In this document: one piece after another, positions 1-9,877 of the stretch
How the letters are laid out: each line of letters begins with the position of its first letter
How positions within the stretch are numbered: the first letter of the stretch is position 1
Source: Spirogloea muscicola
Lineage: Eukaryota > Streptophyta > Zygnematophyceae > Spirogloeales > Spirogloeaceae
Assembly (NCBI GenBank): GCA_009602725.1
Contig: WELB01000171.1
Span: forward strand, 1-36,998
Length of the DNA stretch: 36,998 nt
Direction of reading: 5' to 3'
The notes under the pieces: generated by a model
Told to the model about the DNA's origin: nothing
What the model saw: the letters and a program-made list of their open reading frames with translations, nothing else
Database searches by the model: none
Program-made: the position numbers and the translations under genes

Positions 1-48
1 CCTAGTCAGATCGACACAAATAGGCAGTCGACAGGATATAGCACGACA
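1..48 (+). repeat. Orphan terminal repeat of the CCTWGTCAGATCGAC family
   Basis: This 48-base stretch recurs perfectly at 5,465-5,512 in the same orientation. It is clearly related to the 48-base terminal inverted repeats of the element at 6,719-7,518, sharing CAGATCGAC, the CGAC core and the GATAT block. It is probably one end of a relative of that DNA element; the rest lies outside the window or is lost. No inverted partner was found nearby. Confidence 0.6.
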
Positions 49-807
49 GCTGTCATGCGAGATGGCGTCGATTGCGCAATGGCGTCGATAGGTCTAGAAT
101 AAAGACAAACAGTGATGTACTAGACTACACATGTAACAAACCGAATGGAAGTGTCGATCCTGTTGGCCAAACTGAAAGGAAACAGTCCAATGACAGGCCA
201 ACATTGAGAATTGTTAATAGTCTCACAACATACGAAGGAAGTACAGAATTGTCCAAATCAGAACCTGTAGTTTCCCCCCCCCCAACTGTCAGTCCTGGCA
301 CAGGATGACAAGTTGGGTAACTCACTTGAGTAAATCACACAGAGCACTCCATGCTGCGTAACAGAATCACCATCATTACATCCACAATTACTTATCTTCA
401 CTGGAGAACATGTAGTCTCAATGCTCAGTGATTTCCAAGCTTAAGGTACAACTGCAGCCTGTGCTTGATGTCAGCCTTCTGTAAGGCAAATATGTCAAGA
501 GAAGCATGCCAGTCTGACTACCTCGCAGAACTGGAACATCTCCAAATCAGAGTATATCATCAGGAACATCAAATGTAAAAACAGAAGAATCACATGCTGA
601 TAAATAGATGTATGAACCAGAGATTGAAATACAGAAACAATCTCAACAGCTATATTCAAGAAGTCCATGCAACAAACTCAAGCTCGAGAGTTCTCATAAG
701 AAGTGAACACAAGTAAACAAGTGGTGTGCCGCTGTCCACGGAATAGTTGGTCACCCGTAACCAGTATTCCAGTCACACGACCGTCCGAAGACCGGCCCTA
801 TCTAGGT

Positions 808-2385
808 TCACCACCAATATTCAAAGGGGCCCAAAGGGCGCGCCTTTTGTGAATATTGTAAAGGGGCCCAAAGGGCGCGCCTTACATGCACACAAGCAAT
901 TGGTTCAATACGTGCACTCAAACAATGAGCACAACATTCAGAGTGTAAGGACGTGCATGGAGCAGCACAATGTGTGAGACTGCTTACCATAGACTTACGA
1001 CAATGACGGCTGGCCATCGGTGTGGATCCCAAATCCGTCTTGACAGAAATCTGCACACAAGGTTGCAGCACTGCAGGCTTCTGCACCAAAGGTCTGTCAG
1101 AACGCATCATGCGTTGACCTGTCTCTGGAGTTGGTATCACTTGTTTTGATTTTCTTGGTTCGAGTGGTGCATTAGAAACATCTGCAACCATTCCACTGTA
1201 TGCTGGAATGTCAGCAGGCCGTTGCCCTTTCAGTGAAGGACACTGCTTGATGGTCAGCTGCGATTTGTCAGCCGATATTTTGCCAGTATGTACAGCAGTG
1301 AAATTGCTGTTGGCCTGTAAGTCTGCATAAGACCAATTCTTGAGCAATGGCAACTCGACTGTAGTGGTACCAGAATTCCTCCAATCAGGTCTATACCATG
1401 CACTTTCAGTGTAGAAATCCGGACCAAATCCTAATGGCACCAGAAATTCGGTCCCAAGCAAGATATCATAAGTGTCTGCGTTAGTAATGATGCATTTTAC
1501 TGACAATTACGTTCGCTTGTCAGGATCATCAGAGAACAAGATGATATGCAAAGGGTTTTTGGTAATACCAACTATTTTGTCCGTACCACCTGTCGCAGTC
1601 TTTATTTTCATGTCACTCTGGACAATGTCACAAGCCTGCAACTTCAATGCAGCTATCATTTTTCTGCCCAAAAGTACAGGTTGAGCACCTGAGTCGAGAA
1701 GAACCATTGGAGGTTGAACCGACTCAATCTTCAGGATGCCAGAACTGTTGTCCAACATTGTAACAGAAGGAAACTTTTTCTTCCGCTCTTCGGGTGACCT
1801 GCAAGGTGCAGAACCAGCACATGATTGATCTGCAACCTGCTTAGTCGTTGTTATGGCCGAGACAGCTGCAACTTGAACATCTGAAGACTGGGCTACAGCT
1901 GTGTAACTCTGGAGCTCGCTGCTCAGTTTCTCCTTTGTCCACCCCAAGTCACTGAAACTTAAAACAGGGGCAGTGTAGATCCTGTCCAACAGCTGTTCAG
2001 CCGACAACTTGCATTCAACAATCAGTGAGTTAGTGTCAGCAGCCTTCGGTTTTGTGGCCTTCACAACAACCTGTGGCTTTGGTAGAGGGAGGTCTAGTGA
2101 AATTTGCTTCAACTTAAAAGATGCAGGATATCGAGCATTGCCAGTCCTAGCAAGCTGCTGCAAAGCATGTTCACCCCGTTTCAACGGGTTTCTGCTGGCT
2201 GTGTTAGAATCAGGAACTGCAGCAACAACAACGGCAAGGTTAGCGTATTGATGAGATGTCCCTGCATCATAATGATTTACGAACATTGCTTCAAGATCAT
2301 CCTCATCCTCTTCTATGTCAGTTTGTAGTACAGCAGCTGCAGCTGACTTAGCCCTGGACTCAGCTATGTCTCTGTCAGCCAGCTG
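808..2385 (-). pseudogene. Retropepsin-like protease region, same frame as gag, broken by a TAA
   Basis: The frame of gag continues from 2,385 to 808 with one more stop, TAA at 1,509-1,507. The aspartic protease signature LLDSGAQ lies near 1,700-1,685. The partner strand motif DILLGTEFL, matching the usual hydrophobic-hydrophobic-G motif of retropepsins, lies just beyond the stop near 1,465. The stop thus falls inside the protease fold, between its catalytic and C-terminal motifs, and the enzyme would be inactive without readthrough. The linker after the protease, with PETGQ and SDRPLVQK motifs, is shared with the fragment at 10,185-10,667. Whether the last codons before 808 are original coding sequence is uncertain. 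Confidence 0.75.
816..883. repeat. Two 32-bp direct repeats 36 bp apart
   Basis: AATATT followed by AAGGGGCCCAAAGGGCGCG occurs at 816-847 and again at 852-883 with two differences. It sits at the 3' end of the protease frame, and the last residues of that frame are translated from it. Confidence 0.7.
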
Positions 2386-3609
2386 TTAGGTTAGCATTTC
2401 AACTTGTTGCTGTAATTGCTGCATTTTGTCGTTGTCAACACGACCAACATTAGAAGAAGGAATTTCCATTCCCAAGGCATTCTTGTTACGGAATTGAACA
2501 GGCAGCTTATCGGGGAATTTCTTCCAGCATTGAGATTCTACATGTCCTGTTCTAGCACAATGAGCACAAATAGCTCCAGCAGTTTGATGTCGGGCAGCAC
2601 AATTCTTAGACATATGTCCAACTTTACCACAATTATGGCATGTAATAGCAGGACGAGGGATGTACCGATCTGGTCGATTTCCTTGTACCTCAGAAGTGTC
2701 TGGAAACGCCACATGCGCTTTAGGATTCCCTGTAAAAGGCTTCTTGACATCAGATACAACAACTCTTTGATCAGATCTAAGAAAGGAATCTGAAGCAACA
2801 GAAAACCGATCATCTAAGCTTGTTAAGGTGGAATCCGCAGACTCCTTCTCCAACAGGACCTGATAGACATCATCTAAGTCATAGTGCAGTTTACCAAGCT
2901 GCCTCATACGCATTGTCAACAAATTCATCACATACCCGACCGCTTTTCCTGCAACAACTCTCAGAAATTGTGCTGCAAGGTCCTGTGAACCCATGGATAT
3001 CTTGGACCTCTCTATTAAGTCCTCATAGCGAAAATAGCATGAGGTCAGAGTCTCTCCAGCTCCTCGTTGAAACCTGAAGAGGTCCTGCTTGTACTGACTT
3101 AAATTGTCAGGAAATTGCTTAGACATTAGCTTGAACATCTCTTCTACAGGGTCTTCAATTAGTTGAGGCCCTGCCGCCTTCTCGACGTCAGATGCAGTAT
3201 CTGCAACTGGTACCGTTTTTGTCAAGACATCCTGTTTGACCTTGCGGTACATGTTTCCAGCAAAGCCTGTGAAGTACTTCGAGAGCAAAGTCATCTTTTG
3301 CTCCCGTCCCACAACATAACCTTGTATGTCTAATTCGCACAACTCTTCTACAAAGGATTGTTTTACCTCGGCCAACGAGTGCCCACCTTCCATGCCTTGG
3401 AACTTTGGGCGATCTCCCGTTGCCATGGTCTTCCGCCTTCGTACGCGCGGAATTGACAAGTGTAGAACGTCTGCAGCCCCAACAGAGTTAGGTCCAACTG
3501 CCGCCACAGCAGATTCAGGCGCTACAAACACAGATTGATTAGTGTCAACCAAATCTGTGCTGTTAGACTCTTCCAGATTGGCGACTGTCTTGCCTGACCT
3601 CAATATCAT
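2386..3609 (-). pseudogene. gag: Retrotransposon gag nucleocapsid protein, ended by an in-frame TAA
   Basis: The 407-residue frame starts MILRSGK and contains a helical capsid-like middle. It has two zinc knuckles of the CX2CX4HX4C type at about residues 324-337 (CHNCGKVGHMSKNC) and 348-361 (CAHCARTGHVESQC), then a glutamine-rich coil. Gag packages element RNA into particles. The frame stops at TAA (2,388-2,386) in the middle of the glutamine-rich coil, but the same frame stays open downstream into the protease. The stop therefore looks like a mutation (CAA to TAA needs one transition) or a programmed readthrough site. It is homologous over its N-terminal half to the gag fragments at 8,723 and 9,877 (shared PQL, DPVEEMFK and CYFR blocks). 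Confidence 0.85.
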
Positions 3610-4439
3610 GCAACAGCTGACGAGAGGTAGGTCAAATGTTCACACAACAGTTCCCGAAATAGTAAAAGCAATCTAACCCAGAAGAACAGTCACACGAGTC
3701 CCACGCTAAGACACGAGTCCCAGTCCGGGTCAGCACTGAGTCCTGATCTAGAGTCCTAGTCCAGGTCAGCACTGAATCCACAGACAGGGGTCCCAGTCCG
3801 CTTTGCAAGTTAACAAGACGAAGGACGATGGACTGTCTACCGAGTAGAGAGCCTACACAAGCAAAGGTGCAGTCCCTTGCCCACAATATGATCCTTGTGC
3901 AGGGTCAGTAAACGACAATCGATGACGACGCCACTAGGCCTCAATGCACAGCCTTAGCTGATGTGATCTGAGAACTAGTGCTCAAGTTAGTGTAAAGCTG
4001 GTGATACACAGCACAACACACAAAACTGCTCACCACAGAATCACCTCGACTTCTCATAGTCGGGACACGGGTCCGTGCTTCGGCTCACTAGCTGCTGCGG
4101 CTCCTTGCCCTAGGCTCTACGCTTCTATGGCGCGGCGTTGGCGCAGGCGTGGCTCGCGGCAAGAGGGTGAAATTTGCAAAGCGGACTGCTTTGCAAGGGC
4201 TGCTCGCCCCGACTTGGGCCGGGCGCGGCGAAATCCTAGCGCTACCTGATAGGCCACAGGTGCGGCCGTTGGCTACGCTGGTTGGCTAAGCTGGATGGTC
4301 GGCTGTCGTGGGCCGTCATCCGTCGCAGGGGCTGGCTCGACCGTAGGATGGTTATCTTCAGCCGTCCGTTCCACGATCGCCCCGCCACCGCTTCTGTAGC
4401 GCCCACCTTCACGGACTTGTGAGTGGTCGAGGTACCTTC
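3610..4439 (-). other. Retrotransposon leader with imperfect short repeats; otherwise unassigned
   Basis: This segment lies 5' of gag. Between 3,690 and 3,800 it has several imperfect copies of a roughly 45-base unit containing GAGTCC, AGTCC and GGTCAGCACTGA. The related copy at 8.35 kb likewise carries tandem repeats before gag. From 4,050 to 4,440 I see GC-rich sequence without a gene I can support. Confidence 0.4.
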
Positions 4440-4505
4440 AGATGAAGAATTTCGTGTATTTGAAACAATCGAAGGCCAGTATGGCCAAGTACAAAGGAAA
4501 GCACA
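4440..4505 (-). repeat. LINE 3' untranslated region fragment
   Basis: On the minus strand this matches the sequence after the LINE frame at 16,350-16,400 and 17,770-17,820, sharing CCTTTGTACTTGGCCA and ATACACGAAAT. It is a short 3'-end relic of the window's LINE family. Confidence 0.5.
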
Positions 4506-4544
4506 TCTTATGACGTAGCAGCTAGCATCTAGCAGCTACTGGAG

Positions 4545-5105
4545 CTGCTAGTGGAGTGAGGCAGCAGCAGTGCCAGGAGGAATGGAGGGGTGGGGGGGCG
4601 AAGAGGGCTGGAAGTGCCGATTGAGGCCTTGACGACCTGTCCTGCTGGAGCTGCTAGAGGAGGAGTGGGGCAGCAGCAGTAGCAGGAGGGATGGCAGGAG
4701 GGGGGAGGATGGCCGAAAGTGCCGGTGAGGGCATTGTCGANCTAGAGGAGAAGTTGGGCAGCAGCAGTAGCAGGAGGGATGGCGGGGGTGGGAAGGAGGG
4801 CCACAATTGCCAATGAGGGCCTTGTCGATCTGGCCTGGCAGCGGTAGCAGGAGGAGGGATGGCGGGAAGGGGAAGGAGGGCCGGCTGCTAGAGGAGTGAG
4901 GCAGCAGCAGTGCCAGGAAGAAAGGGCTCGCCCATTGAGGATAGGGGCTGGAATGGAGGGGTGGGGGGGAAGAGGGCTGGAAAAGCCGATTGGGGCCTTG
5001 ACGACCTGTCCTGTTGGGGCTGCTAGAGGAGGAGTGGGGCAGCAGCAGTAGCAGGAGGGATGGCAGGAGGGGGGAGGAGGCCCGGAGGTATTGCTGAGGG
5101 CCTTG
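4545..5105. repeat. GC-rich minisatellite with an undetermined base at 4,741
   Basis: Modules of roughly 100 bp built around GGGGCAGCAGCAGTAGCAGG, AGGGATGGCNGG and a GACGACCTGTCCTGYTGG block repeat about five times with indels. Open frames here are composition artefacts. The same modules occur in inverse orientation inside the 6,719-7,518 element (about 7,020-7,270). A LINE 3' end in minus orientation is embedded near 4,918-4,960. The N at 4,741 marks uncertain assembly within the repeat. Confidence 0.75.
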
Positions 5106-5204
5106 TCGCCCTGGCCTTCAGATGGGGTTCCCTCGTTGCGCCTCGAACGGTCTTCTGACGGTAGGCATCGCGTGTAGGCCTGGGCCCTTGTAGTCGCTCC
5201 GTTG

Positions 5205-5450
5205 TTGTAGTCGTCCGCATTTGATGAGCGGTCGATGTTGTTGTTGTCGTCCGCATTGAGGAGCGGTCGATGTCGTTGGCGTCGCCGAAAGAGAGGATCA
5301 AAGATGGGTGGTCCTCTATTGTTAGCGTGAATCACACACAAAAGTGTATGGCCCAGCCTAGGAGCCACATAGGGAGAAAAGTGGTCCTTCATCCTCAGCG
5401 TGAATCACCCACCGAAGTGGATGAGTCAGCCTAGTAAGGCCACGAGTGAA
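5205..5450. repeat. Short imperfect tandem duplications
   Basis: Two copies of a unit of about 36 bp (GTCGTCCGCATT, GAGCGGTCGATGT) lie at 5,208-5,280. Two diverged copies of a unit of about 77 bp (GGTCCTY, GCGTGAATCACMCAC, CAGCCTAG) lie at 5,312-5,445. No gene is visible. Confidence 0.6.
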
Positions 5451-5464
5451 GCCCACTCAGCTGT

Positions 5465-5512
5465 CCTAGTCAGATCGACACAAATAGGCAGTCGACAGGA
5501 TATAGCACGACA
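5465..5512 (+). repeat. Second orphan copy of the 48-bp terminal repeat
   Basis: It is identical to 1-48 and directly precedes family X copy 1 with only four bases between. Family X copy 2 at 20,339 lacks it, so it is not part of X. Its inverted partner could be the end at 7,471-7,518, which would make a larger nested element, but the ends differ (CCTAG against CCTTG). Confidence 0.6.
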
Positions 5513-6055
5513 AATCACCAAGCAATCAACAGTAATGCGAGGACCAGATCCGGGACTGATATCCAGTAATCGTCACAGTAAGAGTAATGGTAACATTATG
5601 AATTCTTAATGGTGACTGGAATATCTAATAGCGCCCAAGTATAGGGTCTTCGAACCAGTAATCAGTATTGCGCCCAAGTATAGGGTCTTCGAACCAGTCA
5701 CCAGTATCGCGCATAAATATAGGTCCTCTTGTAAGATCGATGCGTGCAAGATTAGAAGCACTCAATACAATGCCTTTCGGGACTACGTGGAGTCTTAAAT
5801 TGAGCAAGAGCAAGCGTGCCATGCCAATAACTGTTGACGTACCGGTCAAACGGAGTTCGTCGGTGATAGGTTCTTTGGCAGACGACCTAGCACGCCAGCC
5901 CGTGCCTTCCTGGCACGTCCGGAACGCTCGTTTGATGTCCGCTGGTGTATCAGCGGTGGTGGCGACAGCGGCGACAGCGACGACGACAGCAGCGGCGGCG
6001 ACGGCAAATCAGCTTGGAGGAAGAAACTGGACCAAGTTAACTGCTCGGTCTCAGC

Positions 6056-6260
6056 GGGGAAAGGGCTCGCCTAATGAGGATTGGGGCTGGAAAAGCCAGC
6101 CCAAAGAAGAATGAACAAAGTACGAGAAGGGGGCCAAGGGAAGCGCTAAGGAATACAAGCACACAAAGAAAGAAATCAGCTACGTATCCCTCAGTAACCC
6201 CTGCTAAGCAGCCTCAGGTCAGAGACGCTAGGCTCCTGGAAGTGGGTCCCCTGGCCAGAG
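6056..6260 (-). mobile_element. 5'-truncated LINE insertion (205 bp)
   Basis: It is absent from family X copy 2, which gives the empty site. The four-base CAGC flanks it on both sides (6,052-6,055 and 6,261-6,264) as a candidate target duplication. On the minus strand it contains the last codons of the LINE frame (LRLLSRGY-like), a stop, the 3' untranslated region with the hairpin GGGCTGGCTTTTCCAGCCC, and the 3' terminus GGCGAGCCCTTTC. Confidence 0.8.
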
Positions 6261-6417
6261 CAGCCCTCCGCTCGCTTATCTTCGGTCGGAAGAATGGAAT
6301 GTCTTCTTTGGAGCTGGCTCTTTGGCCCATCTAGCTCTCCCTCCACCCTCGAACCCAAGGCTAATGTAGCCTGAGACCTGTATTTCTGCCCTGCCCCTCC
6401 ACCCTTAATCCACAAGG

Positions 6418-6446
6418 AAGTGAAAGTGCGCGCCCATAGAGAAAGG
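6418..6446 (-). mobile_element. Minimal LINE 3'-end insertion (29 bp including one target repeat)
   Basis: Compared with family X copy 2, 29 bases are added here, flanked by AAGG on both sides. The minus strand reads CTATGGGCGCGCACTTTC, the LINE 3' terminus, with nothing upstream. It looks like a retrotransposition event that stopped after about 25 bases. Confidence 0.65.
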
Positions 6447-6718
6447 GGCAGTGTAGCCTGGGATTGCTATTCCTCACCCCCTTCACTTGTACCCGCCGCT
6501 AGCCTGGCCGGGTTTAGGGCTTTTCGGCTTCTCTTCGGGTGTTAAGAGCGGTTTCGGGCGGTGCTATGGGGCTGCTCCTCAGATGCCAGATCGGCTCAGC
6601 GGCAGATACGCACGTCGTTTGAGTGGTTGAGACGGTAAGATGGGGTTGGCCCGCTGATGCGAGATAGACGATCTAAAGACGAATACGCAAATGTCTTAGT
6701 GTACAGCCACCTCACATG

Positions 6719-7518
6719 CCTTGTCAGATCGACGTCAATAAGCCATCGACGCGATATCTCGTGACAACCTTCTTGGCACCGGCCACTGCAGTAGTGGCTG
6801 TCCCATCGTTGGCAGTGAGGCCGCCTTTGGCAACTCTACATTGAGCGCTCTGCTCTATGATGATGCCGGCAACCAGGATAGGGGCCTCCCAGACTTCGTT
6901 TCTGTTGTGACTTCGTTTCTGCTGCTGCCTTACTCGCCTTCAGACCTTGTCCATTCCTTTGGGCTGGCCTCTCCCAGCCACCAGTCAATCTGGCCGCGCT
7001 TGCTTCCTAGTGGCTCCAGAAGTGGATGAAGGACAGGTCGTCAAGGCTCTCGTCACGTTCACAGCCCTCCTTCCCACCCTCAGAGTTATTCCTCCTGCCA
7101 CTGCTGCTGCCGCCCTCCTCGAGCGGCTCCAGAAGTGGTTGAATGACAGGTCGTCAAGGCCCTCATCAGCATTTTCGTCCCTCATTCTAACCCCTGCCAT
7201 CCCCCCTGCCACTGTTGCGGCCCCACTCATCCCGCAGCTCCAGCAGTGGTTTTTGGGCCGGGTAGACAAGGCCCCATGTTATTTGTGCTGGTTTTTGTCT
7301 GGACAATGTATTGGCTTGCACTGGCCACGCTTTGACTTCAAGCGCAAGGCGAGCTTTTTTCTCTGTGAGAGGTCTGTGAGACTCTTGCTCTTGCTAGCTC
7401 GTATGATCTAGGTTCTAGTACTGTGTGTGGAGCGCGCGGTACCACCTCCATGCGCTTGCGCATCATGAGGTGTCATGAAATATCCCGTCGGTGGCCCATT
7501 TGTGTCGATCTGACAAGG
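6719..7518. mobile_element. 800-bp non-autonomous DNA element with 48-bp terminal inverted repeats
   Basis: The ends 6,719-6,766 and the complement of 7,471-7,518 match at 39 of 48 bases, beginning CCTTGTCAGATCGAC. ATG is repeated on both flanks (6,716-6,718 and 7,519-7,521), suggesting a 3-bp target duplication. No transposase is encoded. The interior holds the GC-rich minisatellite modules and a segment (6,937-7,009) that recurs at 21,869-21,940. A 3-bp duplication would fit CACTA or PIF/Harbinger-like elements, but the termini match neither consensus, so the superfamily is open. Relatives of its right end lie at about 16,440-16,560. Confidence 0.75.
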
Positions 7519-7778
7519 ATGGTGACGTGGAAGTATGCGTGGACATCACAGGTGGACTCACATTTGCTCTAGTGTGAATGAGTCGCAACCAGGTCACCTC
7601 CGGCTCCACGTCAGTCAGGAAAGATTCGCACCAATCCGGTTCGGTGTCGGAGCACCATCCGATCCGCCGCCGTGCCTTCCCCCATCAACGGCAAGCAGCC
7701 CTTTCCTGCCGCCCGAACCGCTCAAATTAAGCCCGAAGGAAGCCGAAAAGCCCTACGTCCACTTCGATGGGTGTGCCC

Positions 7779-8165
7779 CCACCTTGACGAGTGCTGGCGG
7801 GTACCGGCCAGGCTAGCGGCGGGTAAAGGTAGGTAGGGATAGAAATTTACAGTCTCGGGCTACACTGGCCTTCGAGACGGTCTCAGGCTACACTGGCCTT
7901 GAGACCTGGGGTGCCAAAAGGCCAAATGGCCAGCCCCCAAAACCCACGTAATTCTTTGCCTGACCAATGATAAGGGGTGCGGAGGGTCGGGGCCGAGCAG
8001 TCCACTCGGCCCAGTCTTTTGCTCTTGCCAGAACTGCCCCCAGCGCCGCCGCCGCCGTCGCATTGCCGTCGTCGCGTCTTCGCTGCTGTCGAGCCACGCC
8101 AGGAAGGCGTGGGCTCGCAGAAAGGGCAGCCGCGCTGCTAAAAAGCCTTACCCCGGGGGACTCCG
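7779..8165 (-). repeat. Dispersed repeat family X, copy 3 (diverged, inverted)
   Basis: On the minus strand it follows the order of copy 2: the GACGAC-rich tract, a TCGG-CCCTCCGC block, the GGCCAGTGTAGCCTGAGACC block (duplicated here at 7,858-7,908), then TTTACCCGCCGCTAGCCTGNCCGGTACCCGCC and CGTCAAGGTGGG. It lies opposite copy 1 across the 800-bp element, so the two X copies flank that element as an inverted pair. Homology with copy 1 extends outward to about 7,690. Confidence 0.65.
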
Positions 8166-8324
8166 CTGCCGGTCGCGACAGAATCGTTGCACAGGTAAGC
8201 CACGAAACATCGTGACCTTGTGCGTGAGGTGCAGATATCGGGTATTGTCTCGGTCTGCTCTGAGGCTGTCGTACACAGGCTTGCGTCGTATACTTGTTGA
8301 AGGTTCCATCGCTAGACCTTGTGG

Positions 8325-8492
8325 CCGGCGACTGGTTCTTGCACTGCGGTGCCGGTTACGGGTTACTTGGAATTTGCACTGAGTTGCCGGTTACCGTTAC
8401 TTGAGATTTGCACTGAGTTGCCGGTTACCGTTACTTGAGATTTGCACTGCGGTGCCAATTACGGTTACTTGGAATTTGCACTGCGGTGCCGG
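8325..8492. repeat. 34-bp tandem repeats in the gag leader
   Basis: About four to five units of a 34-bp repeat (GGTTACCGTTACTTGAGATT followed by TGCACTGAGTTGCC) precede the gag fragment. The mirror arm at 10,106-10,184 holds one unit fewer. They are part of the leader of the LTR element. Confidence 0.8.
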
Positions 8493-8722
8493 TCACAGTG
8501 AACGGGAATCTGCGCTATTGCTTGACTTGGGTTTCGCTACATTGAGTACCTTGTGTCTTGTTCTCAGCATCCGCGTTTTTACTGGGCCGAGTGGGCTCTC
8601 TTTGCATAGAACGTGTCCTTGATGTGAAGATTTGACCTTTGAGTGATCACATTTGCTTGGAACGTTGCTTGCTCTGAAGACACTCCGTGTTTGTTGTGGA
8701 CAAGTCGCATTGTACACAGTGA

Positions 8723-9262
8723 ATGTACTTGAGGTCCGGACGTAGCCTGGAGTCTGGCATCAATCCATCGTACATTGCTCCTGAGGTTGACGTTAATTCA
8801 TCAGAATTTGTTCCTGTGCCCATTGACGGTGTCGCAGATTCTTCCGAGGCAGTGATTCCGCGGAGGAAGCAAGTATTCACCATGGCTCAGAAACCAAGAC
8901 TCCAATATCAAGGTATTCCCGGTGGTGCTTCTTTGGCCGAAGTCAAAAGTAACTATGGGGCGGAGATGTGTCAATTGGAAATGCAGGGATGCACGATAAC
9001 CAGAAAATCTGCCATGACCCTGCTGAGTCCGTATTTGAGTGAAGCTGCCGGTGATGTCTATAGAAGCATAAAGGATTCAATCCTGGAACAGACCAAGCCC
9101 ATCCCAGCTAATGCGACTGCTGCCGAGAGAGCATTAGGTCCTCAGCTGTTAGATAACCCAGTAGAAGAGATGTTCAAGCGTCTCGCACAAGAATTCCCGG
9201 TCAACACTACATTGTACAAGCAAGAATTGTTGAAGTTCGACCGCAGGCAGGATGAGTCGGTA
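8723..9262 (+). pseudogene. gag: gag N-terminal fragment, left arm of the palindrome
   Basis: The frame begins MYLRSGRSLESG and shows about 180 residues homologous to the gag at 3,609, with the shared motif PQLLDNPVEEMFKRL. It ends when the sequence turns back into the opposite strand at about 9,262; residues after DESV come from the palindrome loop and are not gag. The middle, the zinc knuckles and the rest of the element are missing. A methionine inside (8,882) opens the MAQKPRLQ segment, comparable to MATGDRPKFQ in the first element, and may be the original start. Confidence 0.85.
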
Positions 9263-9877
9263 ACTGTACTGCCAATTCCTTCACTTATTTCAGTTTTTGA
9301 CTGTTCAACGAGTTTCTTGAAACGGAAATAGCAGACAGCGACCGACTCATCCTGCCTGCGGTCGAACTTCAACAATCTTGCTTGTACAATGTAGTGTTGA
9401 CCGGGAATTCTTCTGCGAGACGCTTGAACATCTCTTCTACTGGGTTATCCAACAGCTGAGGACCTAATGCTCTCTCGGCAGCAGTCGCATTAGCTGGGAT
9501 GGGCTTGGTCTGTTCCAGGATTGAATCCTTTATGCTTCTATAGACATCACCGGCAGCTTCACTCAAGACGGACTCAGCAGGGCCATGGCAGATTTTCTGG
9601 TTATCGTGCATCCCTGTATTTCCAATGGACACATCTCCGCCTCATAGTTACTTTTGACTTCGGCCAAAGAAGCACCACCGGGAATACCTTGATATTGGAG
9701 TCTTGGTTTCTGAGCCATGGTGAATACTTGCTTCCTCCGCGGAATCACTGCCTCGGAAGAATCTGCGACACCGTCAATGGGCACAGGAACAAATTCTGAT
9801 GAATTAACGTCAACCTCAGGAGCAATGTCCGATGGATTGATGCCAGACTCCAGGCTACGTCCGGACCTCAAGTACAT
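9263..9877 (-). pseudogene. gag: gag N-terminal fragment, right arm of the palindrome plus loop
   Basis: On minus it starts MYLRSGRSLESG at 9,877. It runs parallel to the left arm and continues about 20 residues further through CYFRFKKLVEQSK in the loop, which is real gag by comparison with CYFRYEDLIERSK in the first element. Two single-base deletions, near 9,570 and 9,386, break the frame. Below about 9,263 the sequence becomes the left arm. Confidence 0.85.

Larger units (their letters stand above)
230..3900 (-). mobile_element. Degenerate LTR retrotransposon: leader, gag, protease and 3' region only
   Basis: Read on the minus strand this holds a leader, a gag frame (3,609-2,386), a retropepsin region (2,385-808), and a 3' region with a polypurine run of ten G (complement of 274-283) that could be the plus-strand primer site. 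Reverse transcriptase, RNase H and integrase are absent, so this is an internally deleted or non-autonomous copy. I could not define long terminal repeats. The same family occurs in pieces at 8.3-10.7 kb. The family assignment rests on the gag zinc knuckles and the DSG protease. Without reverse transcriptase I cannot choose between Ty3 and another LTR lineage. Confidence 0.75.
5517..6511 (+). repeat. Dispersed repeat family X, copy 1, carrying two LINE insertions
   Basis: It is about 90 percent alike, by eye, to 20,339-21,136 once two insertions are removed. Inside are tandem copies of GCGCCCAAGTATAGGGTCTT with a period of about 40 bp, a TATAAATATA-like site near 5,711-5,720 and a CGACAGCGACGACGACAGCAG tract. 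No convincing protein is encoded. It may be a solo LTR or a non-coding DNA element; terminal signals are not clear. Similarity to copy 3 continues past 6,511 to about 6,565 (GGGCTTTTCGGCTTC). Confidence 0.75.

Noticed and set aside
808-3609. Alternative genetic code with TAA read as glutamine, as in some ulvophyte algae
   Set aside because: SEC15 ends with TAG at the expected C-terminus, the channel relic ends with TAA, and no in-frame TAA or TAG occurs in the spliced exons of the real genes. The TAA codons are confined to a decayed retrotransposon.
4742-5392. Proline-rich protein of 216 residues on minus
   Set aside because: It lies over the minisatellite and an undetermined base, with low-complexity composition and parallel open frames on both strands.
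8325-8492. CRISPR-like array
   Set aside because: The 34-bp units are contiguous without spacers and lie in a eukaryotic retrotransposon leader.
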